From NCBI RefSeq assembly GCF_020091585.1, contig NZ_CP083582.1:2728001-2792000 (forward strand): DNA of 64,000 nt. The letters are read 5' to 3'. Shown here piece by piece: positions 28,128 through 37,554 of the stretch. The position numbers were made by a program, and so were the translations under genes. Each line of letters begins with the position of its first letter. Position 1 is the first letter of the stretch. The notes under the pieces were generated by a model. It did not search any database and was not told the DNA's origin. It was given only the letters and a program-made list of their open reading frames with translations. Source of the stretch: Kovacikia minuta CCNUW1. GTDB lineage: Bacteria; Cyanobacteriota; Cyanobacteriia; Leptolyngbyales; Leptolyngbyaceae.

Positions 28128-28134
28128 AGCATCC

Positions 28135-28714
28135 ATGACGAATCCTGGTAAAAAGTTCCCTGGAAGACCCCGGAGTGCTCAATCGCATCAGGCAATGCTG
28201 CAAGCAACCCTAGAATTGTTGGCAGAGGTTGGATTTGAGGCAATGAGTATCGAGGCGATCGCCACCCGTGCAGGCGTTGGTAAAACGACCATTTATCGAC
28301 GCTACAGTAGCAAAGCGGAACTAGTGGCGGATGCGATCGAGAGTATCCGGGAAGAGGTGTTGCTTCCAGATACGGGCAGTCTTTGGGGGGATATGGATGC
28401 CCTGATTCAGAATGCGGCTCAAATCTCGCTCAATCCTCTGGGGACGGCAAACGGTTGCCATGATTATCAGTAGTGCGTCGAGTAATGCCGAATTTGCTCA
28501 AATCTATTGGACAAAGTACTTACAACCACGACGAGAAGCATTTTCTATTGTTCTGGAGCGAGCAAAGGCAAGACAGGAAGTGAAGCCTGATTTAGATCCC
28601 GGTCTAGTTTTCGATACGATGAGCGGCATTATGCTGTATGCCATGATTTTCCAACCAACACCTGAATCTTGGGAAGCTTATGTACGCCGCTCTCTAGAGT
28701 TAGTTCTTCGATGA
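28135..28714 (+). pseudogene. TetR-family regulator, frameshifted
   Basis: The first frame (MTNPGKKFPGRPRSAQSHQAML to LNPLG, about 103 residues) contains the complete helix-turn-helix FEAMSIEAIATRAGVGKTTIYRRYSSKAEL. After about 28440 the C-terminal domain continues in another frame (GRQTVAMIISSASSNAEFAQIYWTKYLQPRREAF to LELVLR). Joined, the length is about 193 residues. A single-base change in the GGGGACGGCA region would restore it. Without repair only the DNA-binding half is made. Confidence 0.82.
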
Positions 28715-28715
28715 T

Positions 28716-29363
28716 CTAACTTCTTTTCTGAATGGCTGCCAGAATAAAGGTGATCGCTTCTGCGGTGTGTTCTTCCACCATCTCTGGACTGAGGCGATCG
28801 AGTTCTGGTGTGAGATGCTTCCAATTCTCGTGAACAGTGAAATAGAAGAGGCAAATACTCAAGATGTAAGTCAAAGTTAGAAATGGCTTGAGCGGACGAA
28901 AGACACCTTCCTTCACGCCCCGTTCTAGAACTTTCAGCAGGTATTCATGGAGCGTTAACACGTTGCACTCTTTGAAAAATGCACCCTGATTCTGACTCGA
29001 TTCTTGAAACCAAAGCATTTGCCTTTGAGGATTTGCGGCTTCGTTGGCGATCGCAATGCGAATGATTTGCCTTAACGCCTCTTCGGGAGGCAGTGCATCA
29101 AAATTTTGTTGTGCCAAGATTTCTTGAACTTCGTCTACAGGACGCTGGAGAACGGCTTTGTAGAGATTTTCTTTGTTCTCAAAGTAATAGTGCAAAGTTG
29201 CAGATGTGACTTGAGCCGCTTGGGCGATCGCACTCATCCGTGCACCTTTCAATCCATGATGGGCAAACTCCTGCTCGGCAGCATCCAGAATTTGCTGCTG
29301 CGTTGCCTCCGCATCTCGCACTGGGCGTACTGATTTTGCTGCCCGCTTTCCCGATCGACTCAC
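28716..29363 (-). CDS. TetR/AcrR-family regulator
   Basis: 215 residues. After a basic tail (SRSGKRAAKSVRPVRDAEAT) comes the helix-turn-helix QQILDAAEQEFAHHGLKGARMSAIAQAAQVTSATLHYYFENKENLY. It is followed by a TetR_C-type domain with GLKGARMSAIA-type spacing. It is divergent from the Rieske-protein gene, and an imperfect palindrome lies between the two starts, so it probably regulates that gene and itself. Confidence 0.92.
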   Translation of the reverse strand: MSRSGKRAAKSVRPVRDAEATQQQILDAAEQEFAHHGLKGARMSAIAQAAQVTSATLHYYFENKENLYKAVLQRPVDEVQEILAQQNFDALPPEEALRQIIRIAIANEAANPQRQMLWFQESSQNQGAFFKECNVLTLHEYLLKVLERGVKEGVFRPLKPFLTLTYILSICLFYFTVHENWKHLTPELDRLSPEMVEEHTAEAITFILAAIQKRS

Positions 29364-29448
29364 GATTTTAATCCATCCCTATCGGTCCAAAGTCATCTTA
29401 GCAAAGACCAGATGGTGCTGAATTGACAGATAGACAAGCGGTTGATAT

Positions 29449-29475
29449 ACTTACTAACTAATTAGTCAGTTAAGT
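29449..29475. promoter_or_regulatory. Imperfect palindrome, putative TetR operator
   Basis: A 27-bp imperfect palindrome runs from ACTTACTAA through CTAATTAG to TCAGTTAAGT. It sits between the divergent TetR gene and the Rieske gene, about 10 bp ahead of the latter's start codon. Confidence 0.6.
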
Positions 29476-29485
29476 TCTAAAGATT

Positions 29486-30478
29486 ATGGAGCAATTACAA
29501 GGTTCTCCGTGGTTGTTGGCGCATCGTTCCATGCTGAAGCCGAATCAACCTCGAAAATTCTCCTTATTGGGGCAAGACTATGTCCTTTGGCAGGACTCAC
29601 AAGGCGCAATTACTGCCCTTTCTAACGCCTGTCCTCACATGGGAGCCATGCTTTCAGAAGGATGGTGCGTGACTCAATCTGATGGCACCAGTGCCATTGC
29701 CTGCCCATTTCATGCCCTGGAGTTCGATCGCAAAGGCTGTACGGTATTACCCGGTTCTAATAAACAAACAAAATCCTTGCTGTCACCGCTTGAATTGGTC
29801 ATTCAAGGGGATTTGATCTGGACCTATGGGGGGTATGAACCGAAGATCCCCATTCCAGATTTAATGAACACGATCGCATCTGAGTATGAATTTATTGGCG
29901 TAACAGGCGATCGCAGCATACCGACGGATATTTTGAGTTTGTTGCTGAATATGCACGACTACAATCACCACAATGGAACGCATCGAGAGCTATTTGAAAT
30001 TGAGGAAGTGCAGATCAAGCAGTTTATTGATGAGGGTTTACATTCTCACGCTTATCTGGCACAACCCAGGAAACAACCGAGTTGGCATGAAATCCTCAAA
30101 AATCCGGCTCAACTCGCATTACCCAAGGTTTTAGAGGCGCATTTAGAGAACTACTTCCCATTTATGGGTGTGATGCATGGCGACAATCAACTTTTGAGCT
30201 TGAAGGAATGCCACTTTTATTTGCCTGAATCAGTAGAGCGATCGCGCGTATTTGTACTGATGTATATGCAGGTACGCTCTCCAATTGCTCATTTACTCAA
30301 GAGAAATTTACTAAAGTTGATTGATGTCGTTGTAGAGCAGGATGCCAAGATTCTCAGCCGGATCTACCCCAATACGCCTCAACGAATCAAATTGAACAAT
30401 GAAGTTGGCATGGATTGGATTCACCGGAATTTTGAACAGTTTCCAACCATGAAAAGTACTGTTTTGCCACAGCTATAG
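29486..30478 (+). CDS. Rieske [2Fe-2S] oxygenase-like protein
   Basis: 330 residues. The Rieske domain shows CPHMGAMLSEGW (C-x-H, near 50) and CPFHALEFD (C-x2-H, near 73), the cluster ligands. The C-terminal domain contains HDYNHHNGTHRELFEI, possible His/Asp iron ligands similar to the non-haem iron site of ring-hydroxylating oxygenases. The family hydroxylates or demethylates aromatic or steroid-like compounds using an electron-transfer partner, which is not present here. It is divergent from a TetR gene that probably controls it. The substrate is unknown. Confidence 0.85.
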   Translation: MEQLQGSPWLLAHRSMLKPNQPRKFSLLGQDYVLWQDSQGAITALSNACPHMGAMLSEGWCVTQSDGTSAIACPFHALEFDRKGCTVLPGSNKQTKSLLSPLELVIQGDLIWTYGGYEPKIPIPDLMNTIASEYEFIGVTGDRSIPTDILSLLLNMHDYNHHNGTHRELFEIEEVQIKQFIDEGLHSHAYLAQPRKQPSWHEILKNPAQLALPKVLEAHLENYFPFMGVMHGDNQLLSLKECHFYLPESVERSRVFVLMYMQVRSPIAHLLKRNLLKLIDVVVEQDAKILSRIYPNTPQRIKLNNEVGMDWIHRNFEQFPTMKSTVLPQL

Positions 30479-31066
30479 GCTTATCTGTTTAATGTGTGCG
30501 ATCGCCACCAACAGCGCATCCAGCATCACTTCATAACTTTCATCTGTGGAACGATCGATTGTCATTAATTCAGCCTGTTCTCGCATGATAAAGCCGTAAA
30601 TCGCGGCGTTCACCATTCGCATCACATCAATCAGAGCATCATGGTTTAAGCCTTGAAGATGCAAGGAAGTTTGAAAGAATTTGAGTGCGTCTTGCATCAC
30701 CTCAGCTTCTTCTGGGTCAGTCGGTCGCATTTGATAATGCATCATGACGCGATACCGCGCAGGATGCGATCGCGCAAACGTGCGAGTCGCACACGCACTC
30801 ACACGAAACAATTCTTGCGAGTCTGTAATGCCATCAGTTTGCTGCTGACACTCGGTTAAATACTGTCGCCAAACGGTCAGAGCCACAGCCCGTTGCAGTC
30901 CGGTGTTGCCCTCTAAATGCTTATAAATAGCGGGAGGTTTGATGTTTAGCTCTCGTGCTACGCGATTCACGCCTAGTGCCGATTCTCCGTCCTGGTCAAG
31001 ACAGGCGATCGCAGCGGCAATCACATCCTGTTTAGTCAGTGAATTCTCTTTTGTTGGACGACCCAT
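30473..31066 (-). CDS. TetR-family regulator
   Basis: 197 residues. MGRPTKENSLTKQDVIAAAIACLDQDGESALGVNRVARELNIKPPAIYKHLEGNTGL is a TetR helix-turn-helix with the KPPAIYKHL recognition helix, and a TetR_C_33-like domain follows. Its 3' end overlaps the end of the Rieske gene by a few bases (convergent). It is 6 bp downstream of the methyltransferase and likely in one transcript with it; the perfect palindrome at 31913 is its probable operator. Confidence 0.9.
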   Translation of the reverse strand: MGRPTKENSLTKQDVIAAAIACLDQDGESALGVNRVARELNIKPPAIYKHLEGNTGLQRAVALTVWRQYLTECQQQTDGITDSQELFRVSACATRTFARSHPARYRVMMHYQMRPTDPEEAEVMQDALKFFQTSLHLQGLNHDALIDVMRMVNAAIYGFIMREQAELMTIDRSTDESYEVMLDALLVAIAHIKQISL

Positions 31067-31072
31067 AGATAT

Positions 31073-31900
31073 TCAAGTTGGTCGGGCAATGTGAAAGGCA
31101 GAAACGTAAGATAGTTGAATAGTTTTGCCGTTTTGCTCTAGCACCTCTCGTAATGCGGCAAATAAGGTTTGTCTCTGCTGGGCTTCTAGTTTGACGTAGG
31201 GTGAATAGGTACTGAGCAACATCAAGTATTGGTCAACGGTGTAGGTAACTTCAACCTCAAGATGCCCAGATTGCATCTCTTTGAAATAACCAGACTCGAT
31301 CGCCATCTCCCCCAATTGGTCTAGAATGGCTGCTTGCGTTGCACTGTCTTCATACGGGCGGTTCAATGAAGGTGCATGGGTTTGGTGAACTGCTAATAGT
31401 TGCTGATAGACCTCATAACTCGGCTGAAGTTCTTTATTCCATAGCAAGATTAAGTGTCCACCTGGACGCAATGCAGTGGCAGCTTTGGGATAACCTACAT
31501 CTAGTGAAACCCAATGAAATGAACTCGCTGCTAGTACGGCATCGTAGCATTGAGGTTCTAATTGCCATTCTTCAAACGAGCAGTTTTGCAATTCAACATT
31601 GGGATACGATTCACAGGTTTGTTGAGCGAGATGATAAAAATCAGGATTGGGTTCAACGCAGAGCATTTGACATCCCAATTTGGCAAAAGCGAGAGTGGCG
31701 ATCGCTGGACCACAGCCAACCTCTAGCAAAGACGAATCAGCAGAGAGTTGAGTGATTTCGACCACGCGATCGACGATGGCTTGGGGATAGCGGGGTCTTA
31801 CCTGTTGATAGGCGGTTGCTGCGGGCGAGTACCAATGTTTACGTTGCTCCAGGTCTTTGCCATAGCACTCGTTCTGAAGAATCTGCTTCAAGTCTTTCAT
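31073..31900 (-). CDS. Class I SAM-dependent methyltransferase
   Basis: 275 residues. Motif I is LLEVGCGPAIATLAFA, with the acidic end of strand 2 in MLCVEPNPDF and strand 4 in CYDAVLAASSFHWVSLDVGYPKAATALRPGGHLILLW, which together form the Rossmann-like methyltransferase domain (about 45-175). It resembles the UbiE/COQ5-like group acting on small molecules. Substrate unknown. It is co-directional with the TetR gene immediately downstream. Confidence 0.9.
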   Translation of the reverse strand: MKDLKQILQNECYGKDLEQRKHWYSPAATAYQQVRPRYPQAIVDRVVEITQLSADSSLLEVGCGPAIATLAFAKLGCQMLCVEPNPDFYHLAQQTCESYPNVELQNCSFEEWQLEPQCYDAVLAASSFHWVSLDVGYPKAATALRPGGHLILLWNKELQPSYEVYQQLLAVHQTHAPSLNRPYEDSATQAAILDQLGEMAIESGYFKEMQSGHLEVEVTYTVDQYLMLLSTYSPYVKLEAQQRQTLFAALREVLEQNGKTIQLSYVSAFHIARPT

Positions 31901-31912
31901 GGCGATTGAAAT

Positions 31913-31933
31913 TTAGTTAATACTATTAACTAA
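31913..31933. promoter_or_regulatory. Perfect 21-bp palindrome, putative operator
   Basis: TTAGTTAATA, one C, then TATTAACTAA. It lies just upstream of the methyltransferase start codon on the minus strand and before the phosphotransferase gene on the plus strand. It could control both divergent units. Confidence 0.7.
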
Positions 31934-31999
31934 TTTAAGGATATGATTAACCTTATCACTAGATTCACAATAGTCGGTTAAACTCCGCTGACGAGGGCT

Positions 32000-32887
32000 A
32001 TGGAGACTGAATCCCGCTCACATCTTGCCATCCGTGCCGCTTGTGAAGTCGCAACTGGGTTGGGGCTAACCTTTGAACGGGCGATCGTGCTACAGCACCG
32101 GAGTAATGCCATCATTCGCCTGTTCCCGACCAATATTGTGGCAAGGGTTGCAACCATACCCGAAACAGTCCGTCAGGGGCATAGCTGGTTTGTTCGTGAG
32201 ATGGCGGTTGCTCACTATCTTGCGGCTACAGATGCACCAATTATTCCTCCCAGTTCAGACATTGCTCCTGGGCTACATCAGCATTTGGGACTGGTGTTAG
32301 GGTTCTGGAAGTTTGTCGAAATTTTAGAACAGCCCTTTGATCCCTATCAGGCGGGGCAAGCGCTGCGAGCCTGTCATCAGGCATTGAAACCCTTTTCAGA
32401 AGACCTACCAACGCTGGCTCTACTGACCGAAGCTAGACAATTACTGGTTCAGACCGTTGCAGCAAAACTTTCTCCTGCCGATGTAGATATGCTGATGCAG
32501 GTTGGAGAGCGATCGCACCAACGACTCAGCCAATTACCGATGCAGCCACTCCACGGGGATTCCCACTCCGGCAATGTGCTCAATACAACTCAGGGAGTGC
32601 TCTGGACAGACTGGGAAGACACTTTTATCGGACCCATTGAGTGGGATTTGGCTTGCCTGGTTGCGGCTCCCTATGTGCTGGGTACAGATTGGGAAAAGGC
32701 AGAAGCTGCACTACAAGGTTATGGTGACGCGATCGACTTTGAAGTATTAGAGGACTGCATTGTGGCGCGAGCCTTTGTCAGCGTTATCTGGTACGTCATT
32801 TTGCAGCAACAGCGCCCGGAAGCAGGACGACTAGCCCAACTGGAACATTACCTAAACTGGTTGAGACAACGTGAGGGAAGAACATGA
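32000..32887 (+). CDS. Aminoglycoside-phosphotransferase-like kinase
   Basis: 295 residues. The APH fold is shown by the nucleotide-binding start (NAIIRLFPTNIVARVATI), the catalytic loop MQPLHGDSHSGNVLNTTQGVLWTDWEDTFIGPIEWDLA with HGD and WDLA-type motifs, and the C-terminal helices. Members phosphorylate antibiotics, sugars or choline; none can be assigned. The stop codon overlaps the start of the amidase gene (ATGA), so they are translationally coupled. Confidence 0.85.
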   Translation: METESRSHLAIRAACEVATGLGLTFERAIVLQHRSNAIIRLFPTNIVARVATIPETVRQGHSWFVREMAVAHYLAATDAPIIPPSSDIAPGLHQHLGLVLGFWKFVEILEQPFDPYQAGQALRACHQALKPFSEDLPTLALLTEARQLLVQTVAAKLSPADVDMLMQVGERSHQRLSQLPMQPLHGDSHSGNVLNTTQGVLWTDWEDTFIGPIEWDLACLVAAPYVLGTDWEKAEAALQGYGDAIDFEVLEDCIVARAFVSVIWYVILQQQRPEAGRLAQLEHYLNWLRQREGRT

Positions 32888-34362
32888 GCAATTTGGTATG
32901 GAAACCTGCGGTTGAACTGGCTCAGATGATTCGCGATCGCCACCTCTCTGCGATCGAACTCTTAGACGCTCACCTGGAACAAATCGCTCAACACAACTCC
33001 AAACTCAACGCCATTTGCACCCTTGATGAGGAAAACGCTCGTACTCGCGCCAAACAAGCAGATGAAGCACTGGCGAGAGGTGAGAACTGGGGTGCGTTAC
33101 ATGGTGTTCCTGTAACCATCAAAGACCTTTTTGAGACAACTGGTTTACGAACAACCGCAGGCTCGATGTCTCTGAAAAACTACATTCCTCAACAGGATGC
33201 AACGGCGGTGAGCCGATTGCGTGCAGCAGGAGCGATCGTCCTTGGAAAAACGAATGTAGGCGATCTAGCAGGTGGATACCAGGGACTTAATGATGTTTTT
33301 CTGCGTGTGAACAACCCGTGGAATCTAGAGTGTACTTCGGGCGGTACGTCTAGTGGTAGTGCAGCCGCGATCTCAGCCGGTCTATCGCCCCTTGACTTAT
33401 GTTCTGATTTCGGCGGCTCTATTCGTCAACCTGCCCATTTTTGCGGTATTTACGGCTTAAAGCCAACAGACCGCCGAGTCCCAACGACAGGGCATATTCC
33501 CGAAACGCCAGATGCTCCTCGCTGTATGCGTCAAATGCTGACGGTTGGTGGTCTCGCTCGCTCGATTCAAGATTTGGCTCTTTGTTTGAAGATCATTGCG
33601 GGTGCTGATGTCTCCCAACCGGAGATCCCGCCTATTCCACTGGATCAACCCACAGATACAAGCTTGAAATCTCGCAGGATCGCTTGGTCAGAGGAATGGT
33701 CACTCTACCCGGTTGCCGAAGAAATTAAATCAGCCATGCAACAGGCTGCTGTAAAGCTGGTAGAAGCCGAGATTGAACCGAAATTGTGGGTTCCTAATTT
33801 TGATTTTTATGCTGCATGGCAAGCTTACTACAAACTTGCAGCCTACAACTTAGTCTATGCCCAATCCCTGACTCCCAGAGATATTCAGAAAAATTTAGCT
33901 TTTCTGCTGCGTGATAGCACTCAGGGCGATCGCAGCTTTCGCAAGTTAGGGAACATCGCCCGCATCGGATTGCCCATTTCCTTGAACCCGACCTTGAAAG
34001 GCTACTTTGAGACTCTCACCCAACGAGATGACTTGATCGCCAGCATGGATCAGGAACTAGCTCAATGGGACGTTTGGCTTTGCCCGGTTGCGATGGCTCC
34101 TGCATTCACCCATCGTCAGCGTGGTGCCGCCATTCAAGTCGATCATCATCACGTTCCCTACTCAATGGCTTCCGGTGCCTATGTTGTGCCGTTCAATCTG
34201 ACAGGACATCCAGTTGTCGTGATTCCCATTGCACAAACAAAGGATGGATTACCGATTGGGATGCAGATTGTCGGTAAACGGTGGAAAGAAATGGAGTTAT
34301 TGGCGATCGCCCAACAAATTGACACTGTGATTGGTGGGTTTCGATCACCAGCAGGCTATTGA
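32884..34362 (+). CDS. Amidase-signature enzyme
   Basis: 492 residues. The amidase signature is clear: the catalytic Lys in VTIKDLFET, the Ser-rich block CTSGGTSSGSAAAISAGLSPLDLCSDFGGSIRQPAHFCGIYGLKPT, with the cis-Ser and nucleophile Ser in DFGGSIRQP. Length is normal. It cleaves an unknown amide; the family includes GatA, but no gatB/C is present and the divergence suggests a catabolic amidase. It overlaps the preceding kinase gene by 4 bp. Confidence 0.92.
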   Translation: MSNLVWKPAVELAQMIRDRHLSAIELLDAHLEQIAQHNSKLNAICTLDEENARTRAKQADEALARGENWGALHGVPVTIKDLFETTGLRTTAGSMSLKNYIPQQDATAVSRLRAAGAIVLGKTNVGDLAGGYQGLNDVFLRVNNPWNLECTSGGTSSGSAAAISAGLSPLDLCSDFGGSIRQPAHFCGIYGLKPTDRRVPTTGHIPETPDAPRCMRQMLTVGGLARSIQDLALCLKIIAGADVSQPEIPPIPLDQPTDTSLKSRRIAWSEEWSLYPVAEEIKSAMQQAAVKLVEAEIEPKLWVPNFDFYAAWQAYYKLAAYNLVYAQSLTPRDIQKNLAFLLRDSTQGDRSFRKLGNIARIGLPISLNPTLKGYFETLTQRDDLIASMDQELAQWDVWLCPVAMAPAFTHRQRGAAIQVDHHHVPYSMASGAYVVPFNLTGHPVVVIPIAQTKDGLPIGMQIVGKRWKEMELLAIAQQIDTVIGGFRSPAGY

Positions 34363-34370
34363 GCCACAAA

Positions 34371-34510
34371 TTGCTTGCCACAATTCTTACAGAGATAGCA
34401 CTGCTTCTCCCGACGATAGCTATTTTTCGATAACTTCAAGACGCTGCAAGTTTATTGCTGGATTTTGCAATGCGTGCCACCAGTTCCGCACGCGATGAAA
34501 TCTCTAGTTT
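34371..34510 (-). pseudogene. Remnants of a LuxR-type regulator and a transposase zinc-ribbon
   Basis: On the minus strand 34440-34510 reads LEISSRAELVARIAKSSNKLAAS then a stop, the usual last helix of LuxR/NarL-type regulators. Next to it 34371-34440 reads SKNSYRREKQCYLCKNCGKQFVA, a CxxC zinc-ribbon as in the N-terminus of IS1-type InsA proteins. Both are short fragments beside an IS end and cannot be functional. Confidence 0.5.
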
Positions 34511-35770
34511 CAGTAGATCACAAAATCATTTTGGGGTAGGTAAATAGATAGCAGTGATGGGTGGAAAATGTCGTTCAACAGCCTGAGAGAGAAATTCCAA
34601 CATGGTTTTAAGACCAAACAACTCACGATGAATGACTCGTCCCCGTCGCTGGGTCTGACTGACAAAGAACCACAACAAGTACACCCAGAGATTAACCAGG
34701 ATAAACGCCAGTGCCACAAATAACAGGCGAACCACTGGATTCTTACTCGTGGTGCGAATGCGACACTGATTTTTAATTCTGTAGCTCGTTTCGATGCCAA
34801 AGCGCTCCCGATAATGCTGATGCAACTGATGGAGGTCAATAGTGACTCGATGCGCCACATAAAGCGCATATTGAATCCCATGCTTGCCCTTGAAGCCTTT
34901 GTAATAGGTGCACACCACTCGCATTTGACAAGTCACGGAACCATAGTTGGCACTGCTGAGGGTGTAGCGTGTCGCATAGCTTTTGCGCCCGACGAGTAAT
35001 GAGCGGGTGCCTCCGGTTTTACCGCGAATCACCGCAGGCATCAAAAACGGGATGTTGAGTGCTTTGAGCCAGCGAATCACCGGCACACTGTAAAAGCCTC
35101 GGTCGAGATACAACCGTTTGACTCGAATCTTCAGAGCAGAGAGCATTGCCAACAAATAGGTCACCGTTGCCACCAAGGTTTCCTGTCGATGCACCGCATG
35201 AATTCCGAGGGTGACTCGCTTGTTGCGGCAGATGACATAAACGGTGGCATAGGCAAAAAATGTGGTGGTTCCGGCTTTGGCTTGGGAGCGATAGATATAG
35301 GGTGCTGCTGCCTCAGTTCGGTTGCCATAGTAGGGAATCAAGTGCAGGTCAATCGCGATCCGATGTCGTCTTTTGCGAATCTTGGGTGGAATTCGGCTCT
35401 GCAATGCCCCATTGAGTTGTCCCTCCAAAGCGACCATGTCATCTAACTGGTCGAGATGATAGCGAATGCCATTGCCACTGGGAACTCCTTGTAGGCGTTG
35501 AGCGGTATGCTCGATGCTATCGTGACGACTGGCTGCCCGGAGCAAAATCTCAAATAGGCTTTCGGCACTACAACTACTATCTTCGGGTACTAAAGGCAGG
35601 TGCTCTAACAAGCACTCCAAGGCTGCTTCCAGGGTTGCTTCATCACTCAAGGCAGGGGTGGAAGATAATGAGGAAGATGGGTAGGTCGTCATGGTTTGAT
35701 TTCAATTGCTTTTAACCTTGACCCTACCCCTTTCCTATTCTCCTTGGCTAGAAAATTTTGTGATCTACTG
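34511..35770 (-). mobile_element. ISH3-like insertion sequence (1,260 bp)
   Basis: The ends are inverted repeats CAGTAGATCACAAAAT (from 34511) and ATTTTGTGATCTACTG (ending 35770). The flanks AGTTT and AGATT are similar but not identical, so I do not claim a target duplication. It carries one transposase gene. It interrupts the 3' end of a LysR gene on its right and a LuxR fragment on its left. Confidence 0.85.
34526..35692 (-). CDS. DDE transposase, ISH3-like family
   Basis: 388 residues, intact. A cyanobacterial/archaeal ISH3-type transposase with a long N-terminal helical part, IAIDLHLIPYYGNRTEAA (first Asp of the DDE set), LYLDRGFYSVPVIRWLKAL (second Asp region) and ERFGIETSYRIKNQCRIRTTS (Glu region). 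Near-identical inverted repeats surround it. Family assignment is from memory of protein pattern and may be refined. ATG 35692 is the first start in the element. Confidence 0.8.
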   Translation of the reverse strand: MTTYPSSSLSSTPALSDEATLEAALECLLEHLPLVPEDSSCSAESLFEILLRAASRHDSIEHTAQRLQGVPSGNGIRYHLDQLDDMVALEGQLNGALQSRIPPKIRKRRHRIAIDLHLIPYYGNRTEAAAPYIYRSQAKAGTTTFFAYATVYVICRNKRVTLGIHAVHRQETLVATVTYLLAMLSALKIRVKRLYLDRGFYSVPVIRWLKALNIPFLMPAVIRGKTGGTRSLLVGRKSYATRYTLSSANYGSVTCQMRVVCTYYKGFKGKHGIQYALYVAHRVTIDLHQLHQHYRERFGIETSYRIKNQCRIRTTSKNPVVRLLFVALAFILVNLWVYLLWFFVSQTQRRGRVIHRELFGLKTMLEFLSQAVERHFPPITAIYLPTPK

Positions 35771-36674
35771 AGATTGCTTTGATTGTGTGGCGTAACCAAC
35801 GATTCGCTTCATCTTGATCGCTCAACGTACTCCACAGCATGGAAACTGTCCACGGTTTTGTTTTGACGGGTAGTTCAAAAATCGTCAAATTGCAGACGGT
35901 TGCTAAGCGCAATGCAATACGTCGGGGGAGTGCCGCAACTAAATCACTCGATGCGATCGCAAATGGCAAAACCATCATGTGTGGCGTTGTGAAGGCAACG
36001 CGACGTTCTAAGTTTTGCTCGTTCAATGCCCTGTCGATCGCACCCGATGTATCTCGACGTAGGGTTGTGAGGGCGTGAGGAAACTGGGCAAAGGCTTCTA
36101 AGCTCATTGTTCCTTGCTGAATCGCCGGATGTCCTCGACGGGCAATTCCCACAAATCGTTCTTCAAAGATGGGTTCCCATTGCGTTTGTCGGGGTGGATC
36201 GGGAAACACACCCAATGCCAGATCGATTTCTCCTTGCTCTAACAAAGTCCCAATCCTGTCTTTCTCAAATTCAATCATCCGAAGGTTGATGGAGGGAGCG
36301 TTTTGCAGGCTAAACTTCAGTAATGGCGGCATCAGGACAAAGCTGGTGTAGTCTGAACTACCGATCGCAAAGGTGCGATCGCTCACCGATGGTTCAAAGG
36401 TTTGACTGGCAGTAACCGTTTGGCGGATCTGTTGCAATGCTGCCAGGATACCGGGGGCGATCGCCTGGGCTTTGAGCGTCGGCTGCATCTGTCGCCCCAA
36501 CCGCACAAATAATTCATCGTCGAACAAAATCCGCAAACGACTGAGGGCTGCACTCATGGCAGGCTGCCCAATCTGAAGTTGCTCGGCAGCTTTGGTCACG
36601 CTGTGCTGCTCTAGAAGGGCTTCAAAGGCAACCAACAGGTTTAAGTCGATCGCCGCTAAGTTTATCGATTTCAT
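35748..36674 (-). CDS. LysR-family regulator, C-terminus altered by IS
   Basis: 308 residues. The HTH is NLLVAFEALLEQHSVTKAAEQLQIGQPAMSAALSRLRILFDDELFVRLGRQMQPT (NodD-like subgroup), followed by the LysR substrate domain. The last six residues (VDHKIF) are encoded by the inverted repeat of the neighbouring ISH3-like element, so the insertion replaced the native end by at most a few residues. It is divergent from an SDR gene with 87 bp between, the normal LysR arrangement, so it probably activates that gene. Confidence 0.9.
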   Translation of the reverse strand: MKSINLAAIDLNLLVAFEALLEQHSVTKAAEQLQIGQPAMSAALSRLRILFDDELFVRLGRQMQPTLKAQAIAPGILAALQQIRQTVTASQTFEPSVSDRTFAIGSSDYTSFVLMPPLLKFSLQNAPSINLRMIEFEKDRIGTLLEQGEIDLALGVFPDPPRQTQWEPIFEERFVGIARRGHPAIQQGTMSLEAFAQFPHALTTLRRDTSGAIDRALNEQNLERRVAFTTPHMMVLPFAIASSDLVAALPRRIALRLATVCNLTIFELPVKTKPWTVSMLWSTLSDQDEANRWLRHTIKAISVDHKIF

Positions 36675-36761
36675 TGATGTTATATATCTAAAATATTGCC
36701 TTGTTTAATAGTTTAGGGGTCGTTACTGTAACAGTACAGCCAGTTTATTCAGGGATGCTTC

Positions 36762-37511
36762 ATGAGCATGACGCAGAAAATTGCCGTAATCACGGGAAGC
36801 CACAAAGGGTTGGGGTATGCGATCGCTCGCCAACTCGCACAGCAAGAAACGATTCGGGTGGTGCTGACCAGTCGTAGCGCGCAAGATGGGCTTGCGGCTC
36901 AAGAGAAGCTATCTCAAGAAAACATTCAAGTAGATTTTCATCCTTTGGATGTCACCAGCGATGCCAGTGTGCAGCAGTTTACAGCCTGGGTGCAGCAGAC
37001 CTATGGCAGAGTCGATATCCTGGTTAATAATGCGGGTGTCAATCCCACGATGCAACCCGAAGAATCCAGTCTGCTCACAGTGCAACTGGAAACAATGCTG
37101 GCAACCTTGACAACCAATGTTTTAGCCGTCGCTCGCATCACTCAGGCGCTCATGCCTTTGATGAAAGCGCAAAACTATGGGCGGATTGTCAACGTGTCTA
37201 CTGAAATGGCTTCCCTGACATCAATGGGCAGCGATTACTATCCCCTAGCTCCGTCCTATCGTTTGTCTAAAGTTGGGCTAAATGGACTAACGGCACTCTG
37301 GGCAAAGGAACTTCAGGGCACCAATATTTTGGTCAATGCTTACTCTCCGGGTTGGATGCAAACGGATATGGGTGGCTCTAATGCGCCTTTTACAGCCGAT
37401 GAGGGAGCCGAAACTGCCGTCTATCTGGCAACGCTTCCAGAGGGTGGGGCACAGGGCAAGTTTTTTGCAGAAATGCGGAAGGCTGGAGGGGCAGTAGCAC
37501 TAGCCTGGTAA
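36762..37511 (+). CDS. Short-chain dehydrogenase/reductase
   Basis: 249 residues. NAD(P) motif TGSHKGLGYAIARQL, the NNAG motif in VDILVNNAGVN, catalytic Ser/Tyr/Lys with YRLSKVGLN, then PGWMQTDMGG. It is a classical carbonyl-reductase-type SDR. Substrate unknown. It forms a likely two-gene unit with the SnoaL-like gene 43 bp downstream, under the divergent LysR regulator. Confidence 0.93.
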   Translation: MSMTQKIAVITGSHKGLGYAIARQLAQQETIRVVLTSRSAQDGLAAQEKLSQENIQVDFHPLDVTSDASVQQFTAWVQQTYGRVDILVNNAGVNPTMQPEESSLLTVQLETMLATLTTNVLAVARITQALMPLMKAQNYGRIVNVSTEMASLTSMGSDYYPLAPSYRLSKVGLNGLTALWAKELQGTNILVNAYSPGWMQTDMGGSNAPFTADEGAETAVYLATLPEGGAQGKFFAEMRKAGGAVALAW

Positions 37512-37554
37512 TTCATCGAATCGAAATGAAAAATCAACTACAGCGAGCAGAATA

